Shown here: positions 30,147-39,113 of the stretch, in pieces
How the letters are laid out: the number at the start of each line of letters is the position of its first letter
How positions within the stretch are numbered: the first letter of the stretch is position 1
From: Cellvibrio sp. PSBB006
GTDB taxonomy: Bacteria > Pseudomonadota > Gammaproteobacteria > Pseudomonadales > Cellvibrionaceae
NCBI RefSeq assembly: GCF_002162135.1
Contig: NZ_CP021382.1
Span: 4,772,001 to 4,836,000 of the forward strand
Length of the DNA stretch: 64,000 bases
Direction: 5' to 3'
Notes under the pieces: generated by a model
Database searches by the model: none
Told to the model about the DNA's origin: nothing
The model's input: the letters and a program-made list of their open reading frames with translations, nothing else
Position numbers and translations under genes: made by a program

Positions 30147-32555
30147 ATGAAAATTATGGATAAGAATTTCGGTAAATCTTCCTTAAATAAGCCGGGGAGC
30201 GATCGAGAACAGCCGATGACGCCAACATTAACTGAGCAACAGGTTGTTCAGCACCTCAAGCATTGCCGCGACCTGACCCGGAGTTTTGCCTACCGCGCAT
30301 TCCCCCATTTTTGGCAGCAATGGCTCAAGGTCATGATGGAACATGCCGAGCGCGCCCGTTCCAACAAAGAGCAAGTCGCCTTATTCGAAATTCAAAACCT
30401 GCTCAATGCCGTGCAGCAAGCAGCGGAACATGAGTTCAGCCAACATCTGGGCAACGGCTTCGTTAAATTCAAGAACAAAACCCTTAACACCCTGACCGGC
30501 GAAGAACGCTTCAGTGGCGATATGTTATCGCTGGTCGAGCATTCCGACCTCGAAGAAACTATCGCCATCACCTCCATCACCCATCGCGCCGACGCCTTTT
30601 ATGCTGAACCTTTATGGGCACTGCACCAGCGTTTAGCGCTGTTGAATGATGGCGAAAAGCTGGACGAACGCAGTAATCCCGCGAGCCCGGTACAATTTTG
30701 CGAGGCCCTGCGCAAAGTGCTTGCCAGCCTGGAGGTGGACGTTAAAACCAAGATCATCGGCTACAAAACCTTTGATCAGGAAGTTATTGGCAAGCTGGAT
30801 GTGCTTTATGACGAGATGAACCATTACCTAATCGGCCACCAGCTGTTGCCCAACCTGAAGTTTGTAGCGGTAAATCAGGAAGGCGCTACGGCTCCGGGTC
30901 ATGCCAAGGCCGGTGAAAACGCGCAGGATAATGAACTGGATGAGAGCCAGCAGCGCCGCCGCGCCAGTGATCGCTTGCTAACCGGCGAACTCAGCCCCAG
31001 CGATGTGCAATACCAATCCAGCCTGTTTGGCGCTATCCGTTTATTGCAGGCACACGTGAATCGCCAGGTGGCCAGCACCGCAACGAATGTGCCCCAGGCA
31101 TTTACCGCCCAACAATTGCTTCACGCCAGCGGTATCGGCGGCGGCAACCCCGCCGTGATGAATGCACCGGTGCAACCCACACAAATCCTCACCAATGAAC
31201 AACTGGTTGGCGTATTGCAACATCTCCAGGCCCAGGCGCTGAGCGCCACTCAGCAGGTGATGGCCGCTAACCCCAGCCCCGCCAACCTGAACCTGGTCGC
31301 CCTGCCGCCGCAAACCGTGGGTGATATCAGCCTGCAAATGCTGCAACAAATCGCGTCCCAGCGCGAAGACGGTGCGGTGACCTCTACGGATATGCAGACC
31401 ATTGATCTGGTGGGGATGTTGTTTGAATACATGCTCTCGGACGATCACCTGCCTGATTCCATCAAGGCATTGTTGAGCTACCTGCACACGCCGTTTCTCA
31501 AGATCGCCTTTATCGACAAAGGCTTTTTTGAGCAACCGGAACACCCGGCACGCGTGTTGTTGAACAGCCTCGCCGAAGCCGGTGTGCGCTGGGTCGGCAA
31601 CGACGGCAGCGAGCAGCACGATATCTACACCAAGATCAAAACCACGGTCTTCCGCCTGTTGGAAGAATTCAAGAACGATGTGCGCATCTTCGCCGAATTA
31701 CTGCTGGAATTTAACGCCTACACCCACAACGTCGCCCGCCGTCAGGAGCTGATGGAGCGTCGCGCGATGGAGAAAGTGCAAGGTGAAGAAAAATTGCGCG
31801 AAGCCAAATTGCAAGTAAACCAGGAAGTCCGCAACCGCACCGATCACCGCGAGCTGCCCTCGGCTATTTTGTTGTTACTGTTGCAACCCTGGTCCGACTA
31901 CATGTCCTTTGTGTTGCTGCGCTACGGCGATAACTCCGACAGCTGGCGCCGTTCGCTGGAAGTGGTCGATCAGTTGCTGTGGAGCATCGAGCCCAAAACC
32001 CTGCAGATCGACAAGCAACGCCAGATTGAATTGCACGTACCGCTGATGGCTGCGCTGGAGCGCGGCTTTGAAACCATCGGTTACGAACAGGGCAAAGGTC
32101 GCAAATTGATCGAAGCGGTCATCTCTTTACAAAAAATGGCACTGCAAAGTCGCAAAGCTGAGCCTGCACCGGCGCCAATGCGGACTAAACTGGAAAGTAT
32201 GGCGGCAGAAAAAGCCGGACAAATGGTTGCCGCCAACGACCCGGTCACGCCGGAAGAAGCCAAGATTGTCGATAGCCTGAAGATGATTGAGTTTGGCACC
32301 TGGTTTGAATTCGAAGGTGGCAAACGCCTGAAAGTAGCCTGGTACAACAAGAAAACCCAGCATTACATGCTGGTGGATCAGCAGGGGCGTAAAGTCTCCC
32401 TGAGTGCCGGCTTACAACTCGCCCGCGACATGATCGCGGGCAAGGCCAAAGTCATCATCGGCAGCACCAAACCCTTCTTCGAACGTGCACTGGAAAATAT
32501 TTACCAGACGCTCAACGAGCGTGCAGAGACGTTAAAGGTCGGGACAGCCCAATAA
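30147..32555 (+). CDS. DUF1631 family protein
   Basis: An 802-residue cytoplasmic protein of the DUF1631 family known from Pseudomonas and relatives. Features: C-terminal part LKMIEFGTWFEFEGGKRLKVAWYNKKTQHYMLVD (here shortened in meaning: the EFGTWFEF and KLAWYN-like blocks), a Q/P-rich central linker around residues 320-400, and helical regions elsewhere. The C-terminal block resembles a PilZ-like beta-barrel. The stop overlaps the start of the next PilZ gene (TAATG), so the two are coupled. Likely linked to c-di-GMP signalling, but no experiment-based role is known to me. Start ATG 30147 or 30156. Confidence 0.85.
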   Translation: MKIMDKNFGKSSLNKPGSDREQPMTPTLTEQQVVQHLKHCRDLTRSFAYRAFPHFWQQWLKVMMEHAERARSNKEQVALFEIQNLLNAVQQAAEHEFSQHLGNGFVKFKNKTLNTLTGEERFSGDMLSLVEHSDLEETIAITSITHRADAFYAEPLWALHQRLALLNDGEKLDERSNPASPVQFCEALRKVLASLEVDVKTKIIGYKTFDQEVIGKLDVLYDEMNHYLIGHQLLPNLKFVAVNQEGATAPGHAKAGENAQDNELDESQQRRRASDRLLTGELSPSDVQYQSSLFGAIRLLQAHVNRQVASTATNVPQAFTAQQLLHASGIGGGNPAVMNAPVQPTQILTNEQLVGVLQHLQAQALSATQQVMAANPSPANLNLVALPPQTVGDISLQMLQQIASQREDGAVTSTDMQTIDLVGMLFEYMLSDDHLPDSIKALLSYLHTPFLKIAFIDKGFFEQPEHPARVLLNSLAEAGVRWVGNDGSEQHDIYTKIKTTVFRLLEEFKNDVRIFAELLLEFNAYTHNVARRQELMERRAMEKVQGEEKLREAKLQVNQEVRNRTDHRELPSAILLLLLQPWSDYMSFVLLRYGDNSDSWRRSLEVVDQLLWSIEPKTLQIDKQRQIELHVPLMAALERGFETIGYEQGKGRKLIEAVISLQKMALQSRKAEPAPAPMRTKLESMAAEKAGQMVAANDPVTPEEAKIVDSLKMIEFGTWFEFEGGKRLKVAWYNKKTQHYMLVDQQGRKVSLSAGLQLARDMIAGKAKVIIGSTKPFFERALENIYQTLNERAETLKVGTAQ

Positions 32556-32905
32556 TGACAGGAATATCCAACGACCGGGCGCTACAGCGCCACGGTATCA
32601 ATGGCGCCGTCGATGTATACGACAGCCTGCGCGACGTATACATCGGCCGACTGGTCAACATCCACAGCGAAGGCCTGATGATCATCGGCGACGTGCGCCT
32701 CGAAGAAGACAAACTCTATAAACTCGACCTGCACCTGCCGGAACATCTCAACGGCCGCAACTCCATCCACATCGGCGTAGACTGCCTCTGGACCCGCAAC
32801 GCCGACTACAACGGCAAACACTGGGCCGGTTTTAAAATTATTGATATCTCACCGCAGGGTGCGGAAGATATTGAGGCTTTGGTGGGGTTGTTGGGGGAGG
32901 GGTGA
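32555..32905 (+). CDS. PilZ-like domain protein
   Basis: A 116-residue protein with a single PilZ-type beta-barrel: RHGINGAVDVYD, then GRLVNIHSEGLMIIG (a degenerate form of the NxSxxG c-di-GMP motif), and CLWTRNADYNGKHWAGFKIIDIS near the end (partly quoted; WxGFxI is typical of PilZ). Start codon overlaps the DUF1631 stop by one base. It probably acts with the DUF1631 protein; c-di-GMP binding is uncertain because the motif is imperfect. Confidence 0.8.
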   Translation: MTGISNDRALQRHGINGAVDVYDSLRDVYIGRLVNIHSEGLMIIGDVRLEEDKLYKLDLHLPEHLNGRNSIHIGVDCLWTRNADYNGKHWAGFKIIDISPQGAEDIEALVGLLGEG

Positions 32906-32956
32906 TGTTGATGCTGAATGGGTGGCATCGGCAACATTCATTTTCTGCGGCACATG

Positions 32957-33469
32957 CTAATTGCACCACTGACTTTCACATGGCTCGCCATCGCCATTAC
33001 CATCAGTCTGTTGATTGGGACAATTTGCTAGATAAAACATGGCCTCTTCACACGACGTCATCTGTGAGCAATGTGTTTTTCCTTGGCAGGAGAACTTAAT
33101 ACCGGGCGTTGTTGTATTGAAGCTGTTGCTTGTTGGCAGAGAATAGGGCTTATCTTTTTTGTAATAAAAAACGGCCAGCACACAAATGACTACGATAATA
33201 ATTGGTGCCCAACTGAACTTTCCACTTTTTGGCTTTTTCTTGTGTGAATAAGAAACTCTTTGTAGCCCTTCTATCGTTACACATGCTGCTTTTTTCTTTC
33301 CAGACTCATCAGTAGTGATGTCATAGAACAACGTATCGCCTTCTTTTGGCCGTCTCGGCATCTTTTTCACAGCAGAAATATGGATAAATACCATCTCGGT
33401 TTCACTATGTTTTATGAAGCCGAAACCTCTGTCGTCATTCCATTTGGCAAGTATTCCTTTATGTTGCAT
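32957..33469 (-). CDS. Cold-shock domain - membrane segment - Excalibur domain protein
   Basis: A 170-residue protein. Residues 1-68 are a cold-shock (CSD) domain with GILAKWNDDRGFGFIKHSETEMVFIH (RNP1-like KWNDDRGFGFI, RNP2-like VFIH). A basic stretch HKKKPKSGK precedes one transmembrane segment (about 88-104). The C-terminal domain CSQMTSCEEAMFYLANCPNQ...DGNGDGEPCE is an Excalibur calcium-binding module. The start ATG at 33469 has AGAGG upstream. This layout puts a nucleic-acid-binding domain in the cytoplasm and a calcium-binding one outside. Function unknown. Confidence 0.82.
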   Translation of the reverse strand: MQHKGILAKWNDDRGFGFIKHSETEMVFIHISAVKKMPRRPKEGDTLFYDITTDESGKKKAACVTIEGLQRVSYSHKKKPKSGKFSWAPIIIVVICVLAVFYYKKDKPYSLPTSNSFNTTTPGIKFSCQGKTHCSQMTSCEEAMFYLANCPNQQTDGNGDGEPCESQWCN

Positions 33470-33513
33470 GTTGCCTCTTTGGTGTGCGTAATTACTCTGA
33501 TATGTGGTGTTGT

Positions 33514-33882
33514 CTAAATTCTCGATACAGCATAGTAGATAAACCAGCCAATGACACCCAGCATCACTACATTCAAAATATATTGATTAATTTTTGAGAA
33601 TGTATTTCTGACTTCGGATACTGCATGATCCTGGGCGCTTCTGAACTCACCAATGTTGATGGGCGCTGCTGGTTCATAGTCTTCATTGCTTAATGCGATT
33701 AAAGCACACTGATATTGTTCATCCACTTCCGCCCAAATGGTGTAACAGTCAGCTGCCGGCATAGCGCCAATTGCAGGCCCTGAGTTCTCGCTGCCAATAA
33801 ATATTGGTATACCGCGAAACTCTAAGCGATATTTGATTGATTGCGCTTCATCCAGATCGTGAACTTTGGTGAGTAGTTTCAT
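33514..33882 (-). CDS. DUF2007-like signal-transducing protein with membrane anchor
   Basis: A 122-residue protein. The N-terminal region MKLLTKVHDLDEAQSIKYRL, GIPIFIGSENSG and TIWAEVDEQYQCALIAL is like DUF2007 (a small PII-like fold). A transmembrane segment ends the protein (YILNVVMLGVIGWFIYYAV). It lies 44 bases upstream of the cold-shock/Excalibur gene on the same strand, perhaps one transcript. Role unknown. Confidence 0.75.
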   Translation of the reverse strand: MKLLTKVHDLDEAQSIKYRLEFRGIPIFIGSENSGPAIGAMPAADCYTIWAEVDEQYQCALIALSNEDYEPAAPINIGEFRSAQDHAVSEVRNTFSKINQYILNVVMLGVIGWFIYYAVSRI

Positions 33883-34184
33883 AATATTATTCCATTCAAG
33901 TTATATCTGGGTTCCTTTGGTTTCTGGAAATGATCTTGCTATCGCAGATCAATTTTGATGTTCTTTAATCCCAAAAAAGAAGTTTCTATTCGGTAGGAAT
34001 GGCAAGTTGATTAACAGACATTGCTGCTTGCATTTCGGCTTTGCAAGCATAGCGCATTGCGTGATTATCTGAAAATAGGTGCCATCCATATTGCCACTCG
34101 GTGTCATGTTTAACAGACACATATCTGAAAAACCGGGATGATCATTGCCATTCACCGTGAAATCACATCAATCAGGGAGCTCCG

Positions 34185-34952
34185 ATGAGACTGATCAATA
34201 AAGTGGCTTTGGTAACCGGCAGCACGCAGGGTATAGGCTTGGGTATTGCCGAGCGCCTGGCAAAAGAAGGGGCCGATATCATTATTGCCGGGCGCATCGA
34301 AGATGAACGTTCTATTGCGGCAGCTGAACAGGTTCGGGCTCACGGTCGTCGCGTGTGCGTACTGGCTGGGGATATCTCCGACGTGGCAACCTGCCGGTAT
34401 TTGATTGCTGAGGGCGTGGCGCGGATGGGATCAATTGATATTCTGATCAATAATGCCGGGGTAGAAAAGTCTGCGCCTTTCTGGGAGATGACGGAAGCGC
34501 ATTTTGATCGCACCATGAGCGTCAATCTAAAAGGCGCGTTCTTCACCGCCCAAGCTTTCGTGCAACATCTGCGCGATACAGAGCGTGGAGGAAAAATTAT
34601 TAATATCAGCTCCGTTCACGAAGAATTACCTTTCCCAAACTTTACTGCCTATTGCGCGAGTAAAGGTGCACTCAAGATGATGGCGCGCAATCTGGCCATT
34701 GAGTTGGCGCCTCTCGGCATTACTGTCAACAACATCGCACCGGGCGCCATTGAAACGCCTATGAATAAAAATTTACTCAACAACCCCGCGCTACTGGAAA
34801 AGCTGCTGTGCAATATTCCGCTACGGCGCCTCGGGCAGCCGGAAGATGTCGCTGGTTTAGCGGCATTCCTCGCATCAGCGGATGCAGACTATGTTACCGG
34901 TTCAACCTTTTATGTTGATGGAGGCCTGTTGTGGAATTATACGGAGCAGTAA
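34185..34952 (+). CDS. SDR-family oxidoreductase
   Basis: A 255-residue classical short-chain dehydrogenase. NAD(P) site TGSTQGIGLGIAERL, ILINNAGVE, catalytic serine in IINISSVHE, YCASKGALK (Tyr-x3-Lys), and the C-terminal YVTGSTFYVDGGLLWNY. It resembles glucose 1-dehydrogenase-type SDRs. GGGAGC stands before the ATG at 34185. The trehalase gene begins inside its last 22 bases, so both are co-translated; together they may process trehalose-derived glucose, which is an inference. Confidence 0.9.
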   Translation: MRLINKVALVTGSTQGIGLGIAERLAKEGADIIIAGRIEDERSIAAAEQVRAHGRRVCVLAGDISDVATCRYLIAEGVARMGSIDILINNAGVEKSAPFWEMTEAHFDRTMSVNLKGAFFTAQAFVQHLRDTERGGKIINISSVHEELPFPNFTAYCASKGALKMMARNLAIELAPLGITVNNIAPGAIETPMNKNLLNNPALLEKLLCNIPLRRLGQPEDVAGLAAFLASADADYVTGSTFYVDGGLLWNYTEQ

Positions 34953-36541
34953 TCCCCACCGCTGATGATGAGCCGGTTGATGCTGACGATATTCAACATT
35001 TATTACCACCCGACACCCTGACGCCAGCAGACCGCTATCAAGAACTGTTTGTCGCGGTACAGATGAACGAGATATTTTCCGATAGCAAAACTTTTGTGGA
35101 CTGTGTGCCGCGCCATGATCCTGAATACATTCTCAATGAATATCGCGCAAATTGCGCGCGCGAGGATTTTGACTTACGGCAGTTTGTGCTCGACAACTTT
35201 ACCGCCGAGGAAGCGCCGCCCGATTGTTTTGTTGCCAACCGTGAGCTGAGCCTGGCAGAACATATCGATAGCCTGTGGGATGTATTAACCCGCCGTCCGC
35301 GCAAACATCCCAAACGTTCATCATTGCTCGCATTGCCCCATGATTATGTTGTCCCCGGTGGACGTTTTAGTGAGCTGTATTATTGGGATTCCTATTTCAC
35401 TATGCTCGGACTGCTCGACCGCAAACGGTCGGACTTGCTACGATCCATGGCTGATAATTTTGCCTACCTCATCGACACCTACGGCCATGTGCCTAATGGC
35501 ACCCGCAACTATTACCTGAGCCGGTCACAGCCGCCGGTGTTTTGCCTGATGGTGGATTTATTTGAAACCGGCGGCATTCACAAAGCGCTTGATTATTTAC
35601 CGCAGCTGCGTAAGGAATACGCCTTCTGGATGGATGGTGCAGACGATTTGCGTCCGGGCGAAGCGCATCGCCGTTGCGTGCGCATGGCCGACGGTGCGTG
35701 GTTAAATCGCTATTGGGATGATCGCGATGGTCCGCGCGAGGAATCTTATTTCGAAGACGTGACCACCGCACGCGCATCAACCCGCCCGGCCCACGATGTC
35801 TATCGCGATTTACGCGCGGCAGCAGAATCCGGATGGGATTTCAGTTCGCGCTGGCAAACCGATCCGCATTCATTAGCAACCATTCGTACCACGGCCATTG
35901 TGCCGGTGGATCTTAATTGCCTGCTGTTTAAGCTGGAGCGGCAGATCGCCCGCCTGTGCGCGCAAGCTGGTGAAATACAGGCAGCGGATGATTTTATTCA
36001 GCGCGCGAATGACCGTCAGACCGCGATCAATAAATACTTCTGGCGAGAGAGTGAAGGCGCCTACATGGATTACGATTGGCAATTGCAACAACAGCGTGAC
36101 AATTTAACCGCAGCTACAGTGGTCCCGTTGTTTGTCGAGATGGCCAGCCCTGAACAAGCCAACGCGGTGGCCGATACCATCCGCCAGCGCCTGCTCGCAC
36201 CGGGCGGAATCTCAACCACGGAATTAGGACACACCGGCCAACAATGGGACCGCCCCAATGGCTGGGCACCACTGCAATGGCTCGCGATTCGCGGGCTGCT
36301 TAATTACTGTCACACCGATCTGGCCGCTGAAATTCGCGAGCACTGGTTGACGATAGTCGCCGAGCTGTATCGGGCGGAGGGCAAGCTGGTGGAAAAATAT
36401 GTACTGCGCCCGACGCTTGAACACGCGAAGGGCGGGGAATACCCGCTACAGGATGGCTTTGGTTGGACCAACGGCGTTACCGCAAGATTATTGCGGGATG
36501 ATCCGGCGCATAGTGCGAATCGTTGCCACGCGATTCTATAA
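34931..36541 (+). CDS. treF: Cytoplasmic trehalase (GH37)
   Basis: A 536-residue GH37 alpha,alpha-trehalase. Signatures PGGRFSELYYWDSYFTMLG and QWDRPNGWAPLQW are both present, with ANDRQTAINKYFW-like helices between. No signal peptide is seen, so it resembles TreF rather than the periplasmic TreA. It starts at GTG 34931 within the upstream SDR gene, with GGAGG in front. It splits trehalose into two glucoses, relevant for osmoprotectant turnover. Confidence 0.94.
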   Translation: MELYGAVIPTADDEPVDADDIQHLLPPDTLTPADRYQELFVAVQMNEIFSDSKTFVDCVPRHDPEYILNEYRANCAREDFDLRQFVLDNFTAEEAPPDCFVANRELSLAEHIDSLWDVLTRRPRKHPKRSSLLALPHDYVVPGGRFSELYYWDSYFTMLGLLDRKRSDLLRSMADNFAYLIDTYGHVPNGTRNYYLSRSQPPVFCLMVDLFETGGIHKALDYLPQLRKEYAFWMDGADDLRPGEAHRRCVRMADGAWLNRYWDDRDGPREESYFEDVTTARASTRPAHDVYRDLRAAAESGWDFSSRWQTDPHSLATIRTTAIVPVDLNCLLFKLERQIARLCAQAGEIQAADDFIQRANDRQTAINKYFWRESEGAYMDYDWQLQQQRDNLTAATVVPLFVEMASPEQANAVADTIRQRLLAPGGISTTELGHTGQQWDRPNGWAPLQWLAIRGLLNYCHTDLAAEIREHWLTIVAELYRAEGKLVEKYVLRPTLEHAKGGEYPLQDGFGWTNGVTARLLRDDPAHSANRCHAIL

Positions 36542-36613
36542 GGAAAATGCTCTGCCAAACTTAAATTGCATAGGAGTAGTATTTCCCTTGCATTTGGCTG
36601 CAATTTTTTCGGG

Positions 36614-37213
36614 CTAAGTAGCCAAGGTGTGAATCATTTCGTTAAATGTTTCCATACGCAAACTACGAACCATGCCGACATAACGATCCCAGTTCCACGC
36701 CGGATTCGGACAGCTATCGTGGGTTGAATGCGGCGCTTCTTCTTTGTGACCACGAATTCCCGGTGTATGGGGAACCAAAGAGTGTGTTACCGGGATGTTG
36801 TATTGATGGCAAAGCTTGGCCACCAAACGCGCTGAAGCAATATACTGTGCATCTGTTGGATATAACCGCTCGCTAGGATTCCACGGGTTAACATGTTCAA
36901 TCCCGATGCTTTCCCGATTGGTTTGGGAATTCAGGTTATCAACGTGATTGGCGATATGCGCCTCGCGCACCGTCTGTACCACGCGGCCCTGGCGATTCAC
37001 AATATAGTGTGCACTGGCGGGGCCGGCCCTGAAGGTATTTAACGCATTGCGTTCATCGTGCGCCGGGCCACCGGTAATATGAATAATGATGTAACGAATC
37101 GTGCGCGGCGTTGATGGGATGCGAAAATTTCCCGCCGGTGACCATAACGCATATTCATAATCTACATTCGCCATATCGGCGCGTAACAGACGTTGTTCCC
37201 ATGTCGTTGTCAT
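36614..37213 (-). CDS. N-acetylmuramoyl-L-alanine amidase (Amidase_2 type) without signal peptide
   Basis: A 199-residue AmpD/PGRP-like amidase. The zinc and catalytic residues appear in RYIIIHITGGP (first His), IGIEHVNPWNP (Glu) and GHKEEAPHSTHDSCPNPAWNWDRY (His, Cys/Asp; partly quoted). It cleaves the amide between MurNAc and L-Ala. It has no export signal, so it acts in the cytoplasm on recycled muropeptides or is delivered by another route. The next gene upstream on the same strand is a lipoprotein, 90 bases away. Confidence 0.85.
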   Translation of the reverse strand: MTTTWEQRLLRADMANVDYEYALWSPAGNFRIPSTPRTIRYIIIHITGGPAHDERNALNTFRAGPASAHYIVNRQGRVVQTVREAHIANHVDNLNSQTNRESIGIEHVNPWNPSERLYPTDAQYIASARLVAKLCHQYNIPVTHSLVPHTPGIRGHKEEAPHSTHDSCPNPAWNWDRYVGMVRSLRMETFNEMIHTLAT

Positions 37214-37303
37214 TTCAACCCTCCAAGGCTGTTGATGCCATTACATTGTCAATGCAGATGGAAAGAGCCTCTGAAAATTTTTTAGAGGCTCCGTGAAAAT
37301 TTC

Positions 37304-38365
37304 CTACGAACCACAACGTCCCACCAAAAATCCAGTCACAGAATCAGGGCACCAGGCAAGCGCGCACTCCCTTGCATCGCCAGTCGTAAACGCTGAGAAG
37401 TTGTAGCAGGTGCTCGGGCTCCCGCAGATTACCCGATAAGCCACCGGGCTCGGATGTGCAGTCACATCACCCACAACATCTTTGGCTTCACTTCGCGCAC
37501 ATTCAGTGGCTTCTGCTAACGAACTCGCCATGTAAATTTCCTGGACGGCACACCCTGTCGGTTCGCGAATCCACAACTGAAATCCCCGAGTTGCACCATC
37601 GAACGGCTCGCCGTTACAGCGCAATGTGACTCGCCTTGCTTCGCTAATCGGTACCGCCCTTGGTGGGTTTATGGATTGGGGCCCGTCTCCTGCTTCGCCA
37701 TTACAGGAACCCACAAGCGTGAGGAATTTGGGATCTGGTGGCGTACCTGGCGTTATTGCACCCATGCAACTTCTGCCGGGCTGCGGCATCCCCGTAACCT
37801 CCCATGGGCCCGCCATCACCTTGCGCTGCCACACATCAAACGGCTCGACAGGATGTGAATGACTTTCGCCGTCGTGCGCAACAGTCACAGGCAAGGGCCT
37901 GGCCGAAACATCCATAATAATCAACGGCAAACCATTGGTGTCGACGTTAAGAATACCTGTAGGTGCGCCACCAGCCAGACAACCTGTGGTCGCCTGTTCG
38001 GTAGAATGATGACCGGAAAATAATGCTATCTCCTGTTCGATAATGACCGCTTGTTGCCCGCGCGTTGCGATAAGCCTGAGGACGCCTGACTCTGAGATGT
38101 TTCTGATGGTTTCAACGCCATCGTTTTCATTAGTTACCATTGCATCATTAAACGTAAGTGAAATAGCTTCGACATCTTCCGTCGCCCATACCACCTGTAT
38201 GTCGGTACGCGGACAGAAGATTCGCGGATCTACTTCGAATTGCGTAATCTGCGGTGAGACACAACCCACGACAAAGACCGAAGCGCAGGCAATGAAAAAC
38301 GAGGAGGATTTGGATAACCTCGTACTTAAAAAGCTACGAAATATGCATGCAGAATTTATGGACAT
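37304..38365 (-). CDS. Hypothetical lipoprotein
   Basis: A 353-residue protein with an unusually long basic and polar N-region before the hydrophobic core FFIACASVFVVGC (lipobox VVGC, Cys about residue 35). An Ig-like beta region follows (ITQFEVDPRIFCPRTDIQVVW). The central part is rich in proline and cysteine and the last 80 residues hold several cysteines (ATECARSEAKDVV, CALAWCPDSV). No family recognised. AGGGA precedes the ATG at 38365; 38380 and 38368 are alternatives. It may be co-transcribed with the amidase gene. Confidence 0.65.
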   Translation of the reverse strand: MSINSACIFRSFLSTRLSKSSSFFIACASVFVVGCVSPQITQFEVDPRIFCPRTDIQVVWATEDVEAISLTFNDAMVTNENDGVETIRNISESGVLRLIATRGQQAVIIEQEIALFSGHHSTEQATTGCLAGGAPTGILNVDTNGLPLIIMDVSARPLPVTVAHDGESHSHPVEPFDVWQRKVMAGPWEVTGMPQPGRSCMGAITPGTPPDPKFLTLVGSCNGEAGDGPQSINPPRAVPISEARRVTLRCNGEPFDGATRGFQLWIREPTGCAVQEIYMASSLAEATECARSEAKDVVGDVTAHPSPVAYRVICGSPSTCYNFSAFTTGDARECALAWCPDSVTGFLVGRCGS

Positions 38366-38584
38366 CATGTATTCCCTCATGTGATGTGTAAAAGTTTGGA
38401 TGAGATATTTAAGCGTCTAAAGACCTACCGTCGCTTCCGCTTTGTGTATTCCTTCAACCGTAAAACGCGGAGCTGAATTAGCTCAATCATTATGGATTTA
38501 TTTTCGGTGATAGTTATAGTTTTTAATGTTATTAGGAAATGATTGGATATAATAGCGCCGACCATTATTTTGAAGATGCCAATT

Positions 38585-39064
38585 ATGAACACTGACATAT
38601 TGAACGCATTGCTAATGCAGGAAGATGAACTTCAGCTGCATTACTTTAATCACCGCACCGCCTGGGAGTTGGGCAATCTAATCAAACTAGCTGCTGATAA
38701 GCTTTCAGCAGCGGTGGCGATTGAGATATATGCGTTTGAGCAGGTGCTTTTTAGTTATGCCATGCAGGGCACTGCTAAAGACCATCAGGAATGGTTACGG
38801 CGTAAACGCCAATCTGTGCTGCGCTTCGGGCATAGCTCTTATTACCAAGGCCAGTACAACGCATCAAAGAATCGCGATTTTGAAGCCCAGCCACATATTG
38901 ATCCAAAAGAATATTGTGCTCACGGTGGATCGTTTCCAATTCGAGTTAAAAACAGCGGCATGGTCGGTGCCGTAACCGTATCGGGTTTGCCACAGGAGAT
39001 GGATCACCAACTGGTGATTGATGGGTTGCGTGAGGTAATAAAGCAGCAGTTTGAAATGGTCTGA
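38585..39064 (+). CDS. UPF0303 / GlcG-HbpS-like (heme-degrading-domain) protein
   Basis: A 159-residue protein of the UPF0303 family (COG4702), related to GlcG/HbpS. Blocks: LMQEDELQLHYFNHRTAWELG, AVAIEIYAFEQVLFSYAMQGT, HSSYYQGQYNASKNRDFEAQ (each partly quoted), and the glycine-rich HGGSFPIRVKNSGMVGAVTVSGLPQ. The start MNTDILNALL at 38585 follows GAAG. It is the only plus-strand gene in the accessory stretch. Function in bacteria unclear; some relatives bind haem. Confidence 0.8.
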   Translation: MNTDILNALLMQEDELQLHYFNHRTAWELGNLIKLAADKLSAAVAIEIYAFEQVLFSYAMQGTAKDHQEWLRRKRQSVLRFGHSSYYQGQYNASKNRDFEAQPHIDPKEYCAHGGSFPIRVKNSGMVGAVTVSGLPQEMDHQLVIDGLREVIKQQFEMV

Positions 39065-39113
39065 GCAGGTACATACAGTTCATATCTATGGTCCCTCTTA
39101 AAGTTTAGCACCG

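Noticed and set aside
36540..36613. Possible small RNA or terminator after the trehalase gene
   Set aside because: No stable stem with a T-run could be found in the 72 bases.
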